Positions 12,875 through 23,594 of a stretch of DNA of 64,000 bases are shown in pieces. Below the pieces are notes generated by a model that made no database searches, was not told the origin of the DNA, and worked only from the letters and a program-made list of their open reading frames with translations. Source of the DNA: Paramacrobiotus richtersi (Eukaryota; Tardigrada; Eutardigrada; Parachela; Macrobiotidae); the NCBI GenBank assembly GCA_034698045.1, contig JAQGAU010000006.1, positions 1 through 64,000 on the forward strand, given 5' to 3'. Positions within the stretch are counted from its first letter, which is position 1. Each line of letters opens with the position of its first letter. The position numbers and the translations under genes were made by a program.

Positions 12875-13035
12875 AATGCCTGGGCAAAGCCGCCGATTAT
12901 TTTCTGAGCTGAGGCAAAAGCGTCCGGATGACCTTTAGATTTAGCTTCATAAAATTCCTCTGATGGGTAGGGTTTCGAACGGAATTTTGCCCTTCAGACG
13001 GTTTTGCCGGTCACAGTCCGGTTTCTGCTTCAGTC
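12875..13035. mobile_element. Partial copy of 46.4 kb inverted-repeat element (family S)
   Basis: Carries the family end word GACGGTTTTGCCGGTCACA near 13,000 and an internal ATGACCTTTAGATT block that lines up with ATGAGCTTTAGATT at 46.6 kb. GGCAAAAGCGTCCGGATG near 12,915 matches the inner arm. One side only is well preserved. Confidence 0.55.
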
Positions 13036-13039
13036 GGCG

Positions 13040-14135
13040 ATTGGGAAGGCGTTCAATCGGACATTCGGTTCGGTGGTGGTTCTTTCCGTTTGGTTTCCTT
13101 TGTTATGTATTTTGTCAGTTCCGGCTGTAACACTGCTCGCTGACTTGTTTGAACCTTTTCCTGGCATTTTTTCTAGAAAAAGGTGTAATATCTTTTTTCA
13201 ACAGATCCTGTTGTACTTAACCATTCCCCGATAATTTTTAGCACTCGATCGTTCAACCATATCTTTAGCACCCATGAGTTTAGGTCCCAGGATGGCATTT
13301 TTGCACTTTATAGGACTTTTTCGGCTCAGATCGAGGCAGAAGGTTGTATCGGTCTGACCCGTGCGTTTCGCTCGAAGTCAGCTATTATCTGCAAGACTCG
13401 AACCAGTTTCAAGTTGTTGAACTATGTCATTTTGCCGACTACGGTAGGAAAAGAAATCTGGTTTCGGACATTTCCTACTCCCAAAATGAAATTGTGCAAT
13501 AAGATCCACAGTTTTTTGCGCGCGTTGTTAAAACACTGTGCGCAATAATTGTTCTTGGAAGAGCAGATTGATCGCTGAGGTTTCCTCAAGAAATCGTTTT
13601 TCTTACAGTAAACACTGGCTGCCGACTCAGATAAGACCTTTTCTTTCTGTTGGAATTCGGGTTTGAGCAGTTGGTAGAGAATCTTGCACAAAATTTCGTT
13701 TGTACTGCTCTCTTTATGTTGAGCATTGTGTTTGCGCCTCTCCGTTGGAAAGCAGAGATTTTTTTAAAAATTTCCGTTTAGACATTTCGACCGGTATAAC
13801 CATAACATTAACCATTAATATTTTGAGTTATTCATTCTTGTTGTCAGTGAAATGCTAATGTACTGTTCTCAGCGACAACCTTTTCTACTCTGTTGTAAGT
13901 TTCAAGGTGACCTTGAAATTTTTATATTAAACTGAACTGGCGGGATGCCGGTAAATATTTTTCTTTGACAATGTCATGTAACGCAGTTTTCCGATGCGAG
14001 GAATCCGACGTTGTCTGTTTTTTGGTTTTCTGGAATGGTTGTTCAGATTTTGATGTTACGGGGCGGCCGCGCGTATCTAAAATCTAGATAAATAGTTACT
14101 AATGCTGCGTGGACGGTACTTTGATTACGTTCATT
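13040..14135. other. No gene seen
   Basis: Open frames at 13,004-13,234 and 13,422-13,691 lack motifs and splice support. No repeat relationship noted. Confidence 0.45.
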
Positions 14136-14139
14136 CAGT

Positions 14140-14785
14140 ATGTATGTTTTTTCACGTTATAGTATTATGCACCCTTTCTCCCAATGCTTTTGCTGCAGGG
14201 GGAAATCATATCCACGTGGGGAAAATCGCTATTAGCGCAAACCAGTCTTCGGAACACAACGCTACCTGTGCCTCAGTCAAAACTGATATAACTCGAATTT
14301 TTTTATCCTGAGTTAATCCTGCCTAACCAAAATAAAGCGGAAAATGTGCTAAGAATTACGATACTAAAAAAGTGCAGTTTCATGACAGCTGATTAAACGT
14401 GTTTCTACGGACGCAACTTTCAACGGTTCTGGCTCCTGGCGTAAGAATCCATGCTAAGCAGAGCCGCACCGTAATTCGTTGATCTGTCATGAATCCGAAC
14501 TTGTCTGTGTGCATAATTCTTCTCAAATTTTGCGCTTTCTGTTGATTCATACCTAGGCAAAAATGACTCAAGATGAAACAAACACGAAGTGCTTCAGTTT
14601 CGACAGAATTCAAGGCGCAAGAAGCGCTGCACTGCGAAGACTGGTTTGCGCTAAAAGTGATTCCCCCCCGCCCAATCGTATTTCCACTGCAGCAAAAGCA
14701 TTGGGAGGATTGAGGGTGGCAGTGAGGGTGGGAGTGAGGGTGGCGTTGAGGGTTGCATAATACGTGTAACGTAAAAATTTTGAAT
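14140..14785. mobile_element. Foldback/MITE, family R
   Basis: Inverted arms of roughly 250 bp. The outer ends share TATTATGCA and CCCAATGCTTTTGCTGCAG, and inner words include AGCGCAAACCAGTCTTCG. The middle (14,395-14,480) holds the ACGGACGCAACTTTCAACGG word shared with the copies at 9.7 and 37.3 kb. A short (TGAGGGTGGGAG)-type expansion at about 14,705-14,755 enlarges the right arm. No coding capacity. Confidence 0.75.
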
Positions 14786-14789
14786 TTTG

Positions 14790-15400
14790 ACAAGGAAAAA
14801 TTTTAAAGTGGGCACTGAAATTTTTCGATTTGTTAGCCACTTTGGGATATGTTAGGACAAGATCAGTCGACGGGCGATTACTGCTGAGCGCCAGAGGTTT
14901 TTGAGCAGTATGAGGATGAAAAACGGGAAAAAACTGGGCTCGCACACACCTGCTGCAGTTCTTGCATACAGAGCGTGATCGATCTGAATGCGTCCACCTC
15001 CGTCCAGCAGGATGTTTTTCGTATCACAAGTTCTGTATTACCGACCTAACTTGTCCATGGTTTCGTACAGTGTGGCACGCGCACACTGTATGTGACGTCA
15101 CAAGATTCATTTTGGTTCAGTTATTTGTAATTCACAGATTAATAAACGGTAATTATTCTGAACACATTTTTACAAAAACTGAAATTTTTATTTTCTACGG
15201 AAATTATTCAAACGAGTCAGCAGCACTTCAACGTCAGTGGCTTCAAATTTCATAGTCGAAAATCCAAACACTAGCTGACTAGTTCATGGAGCATGCAACT
15301 ACTCGGGCTTTCACTGTTCCCATACAAAACTCGGTAAGGGAGTAGCTGATCTGAGTGAGTTTCCCTTCTCAACAATTTTGACGAACTCGTTTACATCAGT
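14790..15400. other. No gene seen
   Basis: No exon, repeat or structure recognised. Confidence 0.45.
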
Positions 15401-15405
15401 ACGTG

Positions 15406-15605
15406 GGGGGCCCTTAGGTTTTCCGTACAGCTGTGGGTTATGGGGCCCCCCTAGCTTATCCGTACAGCTGTGGGTTATGGGGGTCCCCTAGGTTTTCCGT
15501 ACAGCTATACGTCAAGGGGGCCCCCTAGGTAAGTCGCAGAGCAATACGTTAACGGGGGTTACCCTAGGTTCACCCCGCAGCATTACGGTTCGGGGGGCCC
15601 CCCAA
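15406..15605. repeat. 38-bp minisatellite with GGGGGCCCCC palindromes
   Basis: About five head-to-tail units of about 38 bp. Each starts with a G5C5-type palindrome and CTAGG, followed by TTTTCCGTACAGCTGTGGG in the first three units, then diverging. It is far more G/C-rich than its surroundings, and the array ends with a final GGGGGGCCCCCC block. Confidence 0.85.
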
Positions 15606-15609
15606 ATTC

Positions 15610-16180
15610 AATTTCTAGTGTAATAACTTCCAACTCTAGCTATGCGAAAAGCAAAAGCGATTCTTTCAGTAAAATTGAGTAAATTCGTAAGGATAACTGC
15701 CATATTTTTTGAACAAGTATTTTGAAGCAGCTGCGCAAATTTAACGTAATATTCTGTGCAGAAAAGCGCAAATAAAGACGTCGCAGCTGAATAGACGTTC
15801 AGCGTGTTCGGTTCGATAGTTCAGTGAACAATGAACCACACCATACAGTCCTGCCACACCACACTATAAAATAAATGGACAAGTTAAGGTCGGGAATACA
15901 GTTCTGTATGCTGTAAGTTTTGTCCTCCCAATATATAAGCTAAAGTCAGAAACGGTTACAAACGGAAAGGTACACAACCTACTGTCCGATTGTCTTGATT
16001 TTGGTGTCATTAGAAAGAGAACTGTCAAATTGAGACGTTTGGCCTGACCTCGATCTTCCACCTAGTTAACTACCTCAGTTGCACCTTGATAGAATTTTTG
16101 AAGGGAATGCGCTAATTAACTGGCCTTCCCAACAGTGGTTCTGAGACTGGACATAATGGTATGGGAAACATCGAGCACGA
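15610..16180. other. No gene seen
   Basis: No exon recognised; minus-strand frames at 15,864-16,061 and 16,075-16,260 are featureless. Confidence 0.45.
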
Positions 16181-16184
16181 AAGC

Positions 16185-16607
16185 CCTTCGGCGAGCCGCA
16201 ACTTGCTGGAGTGGTAGTGACTGTGGTACTGTCACAATATGACGCTTGGAACAGAAGCATTTAAATTATAAATTCACATAAAGCATCTCAGGAACTAGCA
16301 GAGAGATATCTCGCAAATTATGTTAATTTAAATTGCATCAATAAGTAGAAAATGGTGAGATATCCACCAAGTAACTACTTTACACTTTTATTAACTTAGT
16401 TTACAGGCAAAAATGCTTACTTCGTATACCTTGATGTAAATTAAGATATCTTACCATTTTCTACTTACTAATGCAGTATAAACCAAACTAATTTGCGAGA
16501 TTCCTCCCTGTTAGTACCAGAGATACTTTATGTGAAATTATAATTCAGATGCTTCCAAGCTTCATATTGTGATAGTAACACAACAGCAAGTTGCGGCTCG
16601 CCGAAGG
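16185..16607. mobile_element. Foldback MITE with ~170-bp arms
   Basis: Left end CCTTCGGCGAGCCGCAACTT is mirrored by the right end at about 16,586-16,607. The two arms stay alignable inward through CACAATATGA, AATTCACATAAAG, TCTCGCAAATTA and AAGTAGAAAATGGT to the centre near 16,385-16,440. No ORF. The whole unit is about 425 bp; no convincing target-site duplication was seen. Confidence 0.8.
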
Positions 16608-16609
16608 CG

Positions 16610-17125
16610 AGCCTGCAGCTTGTAAGCTATAAGTTTGATTACAGAATAATTGTGTAAAGATTGAGAAACGAAAAAAACTGGAACACTGTGAGGGTGAAAC
16701 ATGTTTTTCGTGCGATGTTTTTTGAGGTGGTCGAATTCAAATGGATCTCTCTCTGTAAACAATAGCTGCCCCTGTTGCGCGCGACCCAATTTTTTCGACG
16801 TCATTTTACAGAAATCCTTGAGGAGTTTTGCAGCTATTAACACTGGTCTCCGCAAGAGGATTTCTTTCTTTATCCAAAAATACACTTCCTTTGAAAACGT
16901 TCTTCGAAACGCGTATATATTTCTACTTGTGAATGTACACAGTTGTAGTTGTCAAGTCAGTTGCCTGTCTGCAACTCGTCCGCCCTGAAGGATTTCATGA
17001 GAGCAACCAGAGCTGAAACTGCGCAGTATAAACGCTGTTTATTTATTTTTATTTTATTTATTTATTTCCTTCTTAAGCAGACAACCCGTTGCCGGGACTC
17101 CGGTCTGTTTGATTCAATACATGAC
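16610..17125. other. No gene seen
   Basis: Contains a short TTTATTTATT tract near 17,040-17,070, directly next to the 3' side of the LINE piece that follows. Confidence 0.45.
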
Positions 17126-17129
17126 AGCA

Positions 17130-17605
17130 AGTTACGCTAAAGTCATACAGGAAATCGCACGCTTAAAAACAGCTAAGCTAGAACTACACAAAATATCGCT
17201 TGAAATTTTCGCCAGAATGGAAAGCAAATTTCGTAGTCTAACTGCAAGCGTAGTTTCGCCGACTTTCTTCTTTGCTCTGGCATCGATGCGGATGGAGCCA
17301 CGTAACCGGTTGTTCTCCTGGAACTTGACCATCTCCGTCATGTAGACTGGGACAGGACAGGCACCGCTGTTCCGAATCTTATACAGCCAAATCGCTTCAT
17401 CACGTTTCCACTGCTGAGCTATCTGAACGATGCCCAGCTGTAGAAAGTGTTGCTCGGTGACCGGCTCTCTGTAGGACAAGCCCAAGATCGCCCGTATTGC
17501 CTTGCGCTGAAGAGCTTCTAGCCGTCCGCGTAACCCAACATTTGCGCTTGACCAGACCGTAGCACATCGAAAAAGGTGCGGCCCGACAAACGCGTGGTTT
17601 AGTGT
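17130..17605 (-). mobile_element. LINE C-terminal fragment (CR1/Jockey-like)
   Basis: On the minus strand an open frame starts near 17,603 and reads HAFVGPHLFRCATVWSSANV, then GRLEALQRKAIRAILGLSYR, then a 'KRDEAIWLYKI' block ending near 17,130. The 'LExLQRKAIR' helix followed by a 'LGLSYREP...LGI' turn is the usual region C-terminal to the RT palm and thumb in CR1/Jockey-group LINEs. The reading frame is intact over about 155 codons. RT core, endonuclease and ORF1 are absent, so the piece is 5'-truncated as is normal for LINE insertions. Confidence 0.75.
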
Positions 17606-17609
17606 TTCA

Positions 17610-18580
17610 TTAAGTTTTATTCAGTTTTACTTTTGTCTGTTCAGTTTTGCCTCACTTTGTTAGGTTGTATTCTGCTATTTTGAATTTATAACAAGGTACA
17701 GAGGCGTGCCCTTAGTTAGGTACTAATACACTGGTCTCTGGATCATTCTTTACGAACAAATGCATGTGCAGCTGTTTGTGAATCCTTACCCTGGTTTCAA
17801 AAGGTTCACCTGAATTCTTTGGCTCTTCTGATCGTGGCTAACCGTTATTTTTTACATTCTTATGTTCAAGAGCTCCACAAGAATTTGCATGAAGCGCTAT
17901 TTCGTTGCCTTCTGTATCTACCTGCGAGCCCTGTGCCATTGCAGCGCGCAATAGTTAAAGCTTGAAAACCTGCTAACAGCTTTTCGTGATCAGACAGGCT
18001 CAGTGCAGTGCGCCAGCTTTCCATTCACTCTGGACAACGAACCTTTACTACGACGGAGGAATGGGCCATCTCTAATGCCGCAGTAGGTCATTGTGGACAA
18101 GACCTGGCCTAGCATAACGTTGTGAGTCGCGAGCACCGGCACCGGCACGCCTTCGCATGGGCGCAGTAGAGGAGCTGCTTCTAAAACTTAAACTGTTGCA
18201 CCGCTCGAGTTCCCACAGTTACCTTAATGGTGTGGAACTGGATTCCATTTATTTGTCAAAAAAATTTGTTGTTTCGCTATGTCTAAAGCAAACAGAAAGG
18301 GCAGTGGCGCGTAGCGCCACTTCCAGTGCTGGTCCCAGAATACTAAGCGCCTTATGTCCTCCTGGAAAGTTCCCGCCTCCTAAATGTTCCGATCGGTCCA
18401 ATCTCTGTGGCACTTGAGCGTTCGTTCGGTTTTTAGTTGTCAGTTGCTGCGACGTTACTGTTTTGTTAAACCGACTTTTGCTTCTGCCAAGTTTGCGCAC
18501 ATGTTTCTCGCTGGTAAACCAAGTTTCTGCTCTTCCTTTTAAACATAAGGCGAAAATTGATTAGCAAAAACAAGGGTAAC
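17610..18580. other. No gene seen
   Basis: No exon or repeat match recognised; the overlapping frames at 18,157-18,500 are mutual shadows with no motif. Confidence 0.45.
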
Positions 18581-18584
18581 GGGA

Positions 18585-19990
18585 AGGGTAGTACTATTAC
18601 ATAAACACGGACGCACGACGGTTGGATGCCGGATGGACGCTGGATGGACCGAAAGTGGATGGACGGATGCCGGACAAACAGCGATGGATGCTTAACGAAT
18701 AAAGCCGGAACATAAAAACTAGCAACGCCGTGTTTTCGCTGACCAACCTGTAATTTTCAGCTGTAACCAAAACGGACTTGTTGCGTGGTTGGCCGCATGA
18801 ATGCAGATCCCGAAGTGTAGCAAATACACTGGTTAGGAAGCACGTTAAACCAGCGTTGTTTCCGACTTCCTAATCGCTCCCAAACAGTTCCAGTGACACA
18901 TTGTTCAAAGTATCAGGAAGCAGTGAAGCGCATCATAGGCGCGTCCGCAGGAATGCTTTCTGTATTCCTTTTTCAGGGCTCATTAGTTTAGCCGAATTCG
19001 CAGAGAAACTGTTCGAACACGGGAGGAGTCAAACAAACAAACTTACGCACAAAGCACCAGCTCGTGACCACTAAAAAATTGCTTGTTTTAACTTGATTGA
19101 AACATGCCATCCAGCTAATGCCGTCAGGCTAACGGATTGATAGAGGTTCTACAGGGCGCTAGCGCCAAAATTTGACAACTCGATTGATACGTTAGGTGAA
19201 CGACCGGAATGGATGGGGCACGCCGTCTTCAAGTATTTTCTGACAGCCCATTAAATCGAGCATCTTTTACGACATAAAACTGGACAGGAATGGCTGGCTT
19301 CGAATTTTCGTGGAATGTCGGGCTAATCGTTAAACATACCATTTTTTACATTTAAACTGTCCACTATTGAAAAGATGTTTTCAAACGGCTCATGAGTCAA
19401 CAAACGGCTCATGAGTCAACCCAGTAAAAGCGGAACTCCTTTGGGTGTGGAAGGTAGTTATCTGGGATAATATAAGAGCCAACAGGACTCTGTTTTATTC
19501 TGCACCGTATGTTAATTCCTGAACTACGGATTTATTTTGTGAGCATTACATAATTATTGCGCAAAACCTTACCTGCCATGTTCTGTCTTTTCCAAGGCGT
19601 GTTAGCCATATCTGATTGGCTGGCTTCAGAAGCTTACTCGGAAATAGTACGTAACTGAATGCGTAATTTGGTGAGTGTTAAGAAGTCGGAACCAATGCTC
19701 GCTTAGCGTGCTTCGTTATGAATGTATTTCATGTACTTCGGGATTTGCATTCGTGTGGCCGACCACGCATCAAGTCAGTTTTGGTTACAGCTGAAAGCTA
19801 CAGGTAGGTCAACGAAAAACACGGTGTTGCTAGTTTTTATGTTCCTGCTTTATTCGTTAAGGATCCATCCGCTGTCCGTCCGGCATCCGTCCATCCGGCG
19901 TCCATCCGACGTCCATCCGACGTCCATCCGACGTACATCCGTCGTCCGTCCGTCGTCCGTCCGTGTCCATGTATTAGTGCTACCCTAACT
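18585..19990. mobile_element. Foldback element with tandem-repeat arms (FB-like)
   Basis: The left arm starts GGGTAGTACTATTACATAAA and then carries GGATGGACGCC-type tandem words. The right arm is its inverse, ending in CCGTCCGTGTCCATGTATTA with GTGCTACCCT. Inner arm words include CTGTAACCAAAAC and GGTTGGCCGCATGAATGCA. The arms are about 250 bp, the right one longer through extra tandem units. The centre (about 18,900-19,690) includes a family K stretch and a 19-bp tandem pair. Tandem repeats inside long inverted termini are the hallmark of FB-type elements. There is no transposase ORF. Confidence 0.75.
19382..19419. repeat. 19-bp tandem pair
   Basis: CAAACGGCTCATGAGTCAA occurs twice head to tail, inside the foldback element above. 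Confidence 0.9.
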
Positions 19991-19999
19991 GGATAACTA

Positions 20000-21170
20000 A
20001 AGCTTGCCAAACCAGAGTAACTAAGCTTTAGTTAACGTAAGCAACTAATGTATCGCTACCCTTAGTTACAAATGTTCGGAAACTTGAGTCAACTTCGCAG
20101 AGTGCCCATTCAGGACCCGGGTTGCCATGTTTAATGATCAGCTCAAGGAAGACCAAAGGTTTGTTACATGCGAAATCCCGAGTTCCTTCTTTCTTTCGAA
20201 AACTCAGGTACAGAGAAAAAAGAATTTTCTAGGCATCAAAAAGATAGCGCTTAATCCCGACTGAAGCGCCGCGTACGGGTTTCTAGTTCGCATGGGTTCC
20301 TAAAAGGCCGTTGCGCCAACGGATTAGAAGCGTATGCTATTTGGAAATGCCGCTTTTATACTCTACTTGTTGGATGCCAAAGGATTCCTGATTTCTTTCT
20401 CGATCTCATGAGATAGCGTCTCTGAAGTTTTGCACCCAAAAAAAACCTAGGAACATAGGCACGTGTCTATGGGCATCCAAGAGCTGCTCATCAGAAATCA
20501 CACCACGGACCCTGAATTTGCGCTCCGCGAAAGGGGTAGCCGGTGCGGATGGCAGTTACCCCCACGTACGAATTTTGTAAACCAATACAGTATGCTTTCT
20601 GTAACTGGGACATACTGTAGATCAAATTTTGGCTCGGTAAATAGGCTTTCTGACACAAAGAACGTTTTGTAATGACTATTCAAATAATGAATTTTTTCGA
20701 ATCGATTTTAAGGTATTAAAATCGTGTTGTCTTATAACGTCGGGAAAGTCAATGAAGCTTTTTCCGGCAGTCGCTGGTTGTGTCTGGCCTGGCTGGCCAA
20801 ACTGCGCGCTACATCTCTGAACAGGTAAAGCGCGCAGCAGAGAGAAGCAAGGAGAGGAAACAGTGCAACCGCTCGGCGGATCTGTCCGCACTTTGAGGTG
20901 GCTTGTGGCCAGTCGGTAAGTGCGGCAGAACACCCGCTAAGCAAAAAAGTGTGTTTGCTTGTTATCGAGCTGTGTTTGCACTGTTGCACGAATATGCTAA
21001 GTTTGGGCGCTGAAAAAAAGGGCATGAAATTCTCTACAAAACCATCTATGATTCGAAAAAGTGGCATCCACTTGAACCGACTACTAGCAATCGTCTTAAT
21101 CAGGTACAACGGTGTGTTAGTCCGCAGTACAATGGTTTGTGAATCATTAGTTACGTATAAATGCGTGCGA
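20000..21170. other. No gene seen
   Basis: Minus-strand frames at 20,676-21,190 lack motifs and splice support; nothing else recognised. Confidence 0.4.
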
Positions 21171-21174
21171 GCCT

Positions 21175-22262
21175 TACAAGAGAACCGCACGAGCTGTCAA
21201 ATTCCGATCTGCTTCGGTTAAGGCGAAAGAACACCCCATGTGGTCCGTTTTGGATGGTTCCACCAAACGATTTTTTACCTGAAATCGCAGTCGTATACAG
21301 TTATTACGTGAGGTACATATGAAAGACAAGGGATTGCTCCACCCTGTGATCTGGTCATCGTTTACCCGCAATGCGCGCGCAGCCCACAACAGGTGCGCAA
21401 GCAAAGAGCAAGTAAATACGAAGAAAAGTCAGAATAAATTCAGCCATGCATCAAAGTATGATTTGGAAGCGCTACAAAAAGCAAAAAAAGATAAGCAAGA
21501 TTATTACACAAGCTTTCTACATTTCATTACGTAAAAAGTTATTGAATTTCAAAAATTCAAAAATTCGATATCTTGCGGCACAATGGATAAAATCAACAAA
21601 GCTTGTATAATAATTTTTCTTATCTTTTCAAGCATTTTATAGCGTTTCCAAATCATACTTTTGATGCACGGCTGATTTTAGTCTGACTTTTCTTCTTATT
21701 TACTGGCTCTTTGTTTACACACCTGTTGTGGGCTACGCGCGCGCTGCGGGTAAACAATGACCACACCACAGGGTAGAGCAAACCCTGTTCTATCCTGTGT
21801 ACCTTATGTAATAACTATATAAGACAGTAATTTCGTGCAAAAAATTGTAAGTTGGAACCACCCAAAACGGACCCCACTGGGTATTCTTTCCCCTTAATTA
21901 TAGTAATCAGAGCTCAGTACCAGGATAATTTCAAAATATAGTTTAACTGCCCTCGAGATCGAGGAAACGGAGTAAAAGCAAAGGTAGGGAAAACGAACTT
22001 TGCCGCAATTTCGACCGCCTTATGCGCTACCGTAGGCTAATGCACTAGCTTTGCTGCCTTTATTTTGTCACTGTTAAAACTGTTACACGGCAAATCGCCA
22101 TAGTACACTGCTGCAGCGTGTGGTGCTATTCCTTCTTTTCCCAGTCTCCGCGAATTCGAGGGCAGTCAGATTATATTTTGAAATTATCATAGTACCGAGC
22201 ACTGACTACTGTAACTAAGCGAAGCAGATCGGAATTTGACAGCTCGTGCGGTTCCCTTGTTA
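21175..22262. mobile_element. Near-complete palindromic foldback element
   Basis: Terminal words AACCGCACGAGCTGTCAAAT (left) and its complement (right end at about 22,262) open two arms of about 370 bp. The arms remain alignable to the centre at about 21,545-21,580, through GTCCGTTTTGG, CACCCTGTG, CGCGCGC and CACAACAGGTG. A second element (21,901-22,211) is nested in the right arm. Without it the unit is about 780 bp and essentially all stem. No ORF is attributable to the element. Confidence 0.82.
21901..22211. mobile_element. Nested MITE flanked by TA (Tc1/mariner/pogo-like)
   Basis: About 311 bp with inverted ends of about 55 bp: left TAGTAATCAGAGCTCAGTAC, and the right end is the complement of CAGTAGTCAGTGCTCGGTAC. 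Both continue through ATAATTTCAAAATATA and CTGCCCTCGA. A TA flanks both sides, the target duplication used by the Tc1/mariner/pogo group. It interrupts the right arm of the foldback element exactly where the left arm is continuous, so it arrived later. Confidence 0.75.
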
Positions 22263-22791
22263 GTTGCAAAGGTTTGTGAATTTTTAGTCAGCGCCAAAGG
22301 TTTCTGAAATTTAGCCATACGTTTTTTGCCTCTTTTGATAGTCCACCGCTCTTCTGTGCCGTACCCTGTGCATTTGTTCCGCGAGGTGTTGCACGTATCG
22401 TTATTTTGTCGTCTACTGTATTACTTACCCTGCAAGGCCTGTGGCAATGCCGCAAGGAATAGTTAAAGCCTGAAATCCACCGAAACACTTTCAGGTTAAC
22501 CCAGAATAAAACTAACGACCGCTTTAAATTATTAAGCTACATAGTGCAGCGGCATTACTTCCAGTGCGCAGGAACGTTTCCGCAGCGGGGGGTATAAGCG
22601 GTGCCGTCACCGGCATCACGTTGCCTCCAGCAGAACCGATAAAAATACTGAAATGAGTGAAAATTACTAGAAAAAAATACCCAGAATCCGCAAGAAGTAC
22701 TAATATAGATACTCTGCTTCCACAAACGGCAAATCCTGAACATACGGTGAGTACCTTCTTGATTATGATTATAATGTTTTCTGTTTTCTAG

Positions 22792-23114
22792 AATTACCCT
22801 ATATCGCTTCGGTTGTCATGCGAGCATGCCTACCATCTGCTCAACACCTTCCGAAGAATTATCAAAACGACACTTGTGCGCAGTACACAAAAGACATTAT
22901 GTCCAAGATAAACGTGGCTGCGAACTCCGCAAAAGGAAATTTTAATGCAACCCCAGACGCGACGTGTGATATATGCCAGGGAGTGCTGTGCAATCATGGC
23001 ACAAATGTCAAAACGTGCTGCAAAGTAATTCTCGTGCTGCATTTGTTATCGTTTACCATTTTTAATTTTCAAGGCTCTGGCCGTATTAATTATAAATCAG
23101 ACCGTGTTCTATAA
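22792..23114 (+). CDS. Isolated LU C-terminal exon with hydrophobic tail
   Basis: A TTTTCTAG acceptor opens an exon in phase 1 that stays open for exactly 108 codons to a stop. It encodes a VVMRACLPS word, a variable loop, then ATCDICQGVLCNHG and a hydrophobic run (CCKVILVLHLLSFTIFNF) near the end. C-x-x-C-x4-CN followed by a hydrophobic tail is the usual last-exon pattern of LU proteins, the tail probably serving as a GPI signal. The matching LU N-terminal exon was not found upstream. A GTGAGT donor at 22,746 sits just before, but its frame does not fit. The nearest plus-strand LU exon is at 10.6 kb. Confidence 0.6.
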
Positions 23115-23454
23115 ATCAGAACGTATCTATAAATCAGACCGTGTTCTGACTCAATAACCAAGAGCTCGCTATATATCTCTAAGAAACCGTACCTAATAGA
23201 ATTTGTAGTTTGTAAAGCTTTGCGAACTTTTTGCATGCTTGGAAACTGCAGCATAGCAACAAACAGCGTAAACTCGGAAAAGAAATGGTGTAAAACGGAA
23301 ACTTAAAACGGGAAAAACTAAATTCTTGAAATTTCTAAAACTCAACGGCCACGCTTTAAACACGCACATTGTGTCATACTGTATTCGTAAAACTTGTTAT
23401 GCGATGTTCAGTACTGTCTGACTCGAGTTACTGAGGGCCTACACCCTTGGTAGG

Positions 23455-23590
23455 AATGGGAATTAGGAATTAGGAATGGTTTCTAGGAAAGGAATGAGAT
23501 TTGTAGGAATGGTATTAGGAATGCTTGAAGGAATAGGAACATGAATATTAAGATTAGGAACGAAAGTTCAAGGAATAGGAAGGCAAATCT
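23455..23590. repeat. GGAAT-rich degenerate satellite tract
   Basis: Irregular (TAGGAAT)/(GGAATGG) words, for example AATTAGGAATTAGGAATGG. It is too irregular to be telomeric. A short triplet of ATAAATCAGACCGTGTTCT-like words precedes it at 23,090-23,145. Confidence 0.7.
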
Positions 23591-23594
23591 TAGA

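Noticed and set aside
20676-21190. Minus-strand frames of 85 and 152 codons
   Set aside because: No motif, no splice support, overlapping frames equally open.
23455-23590. TAGGAAT words considered as interstitial telomere repeat
   Set aside because: Too irregular and not TTAGG or TTAGGG.
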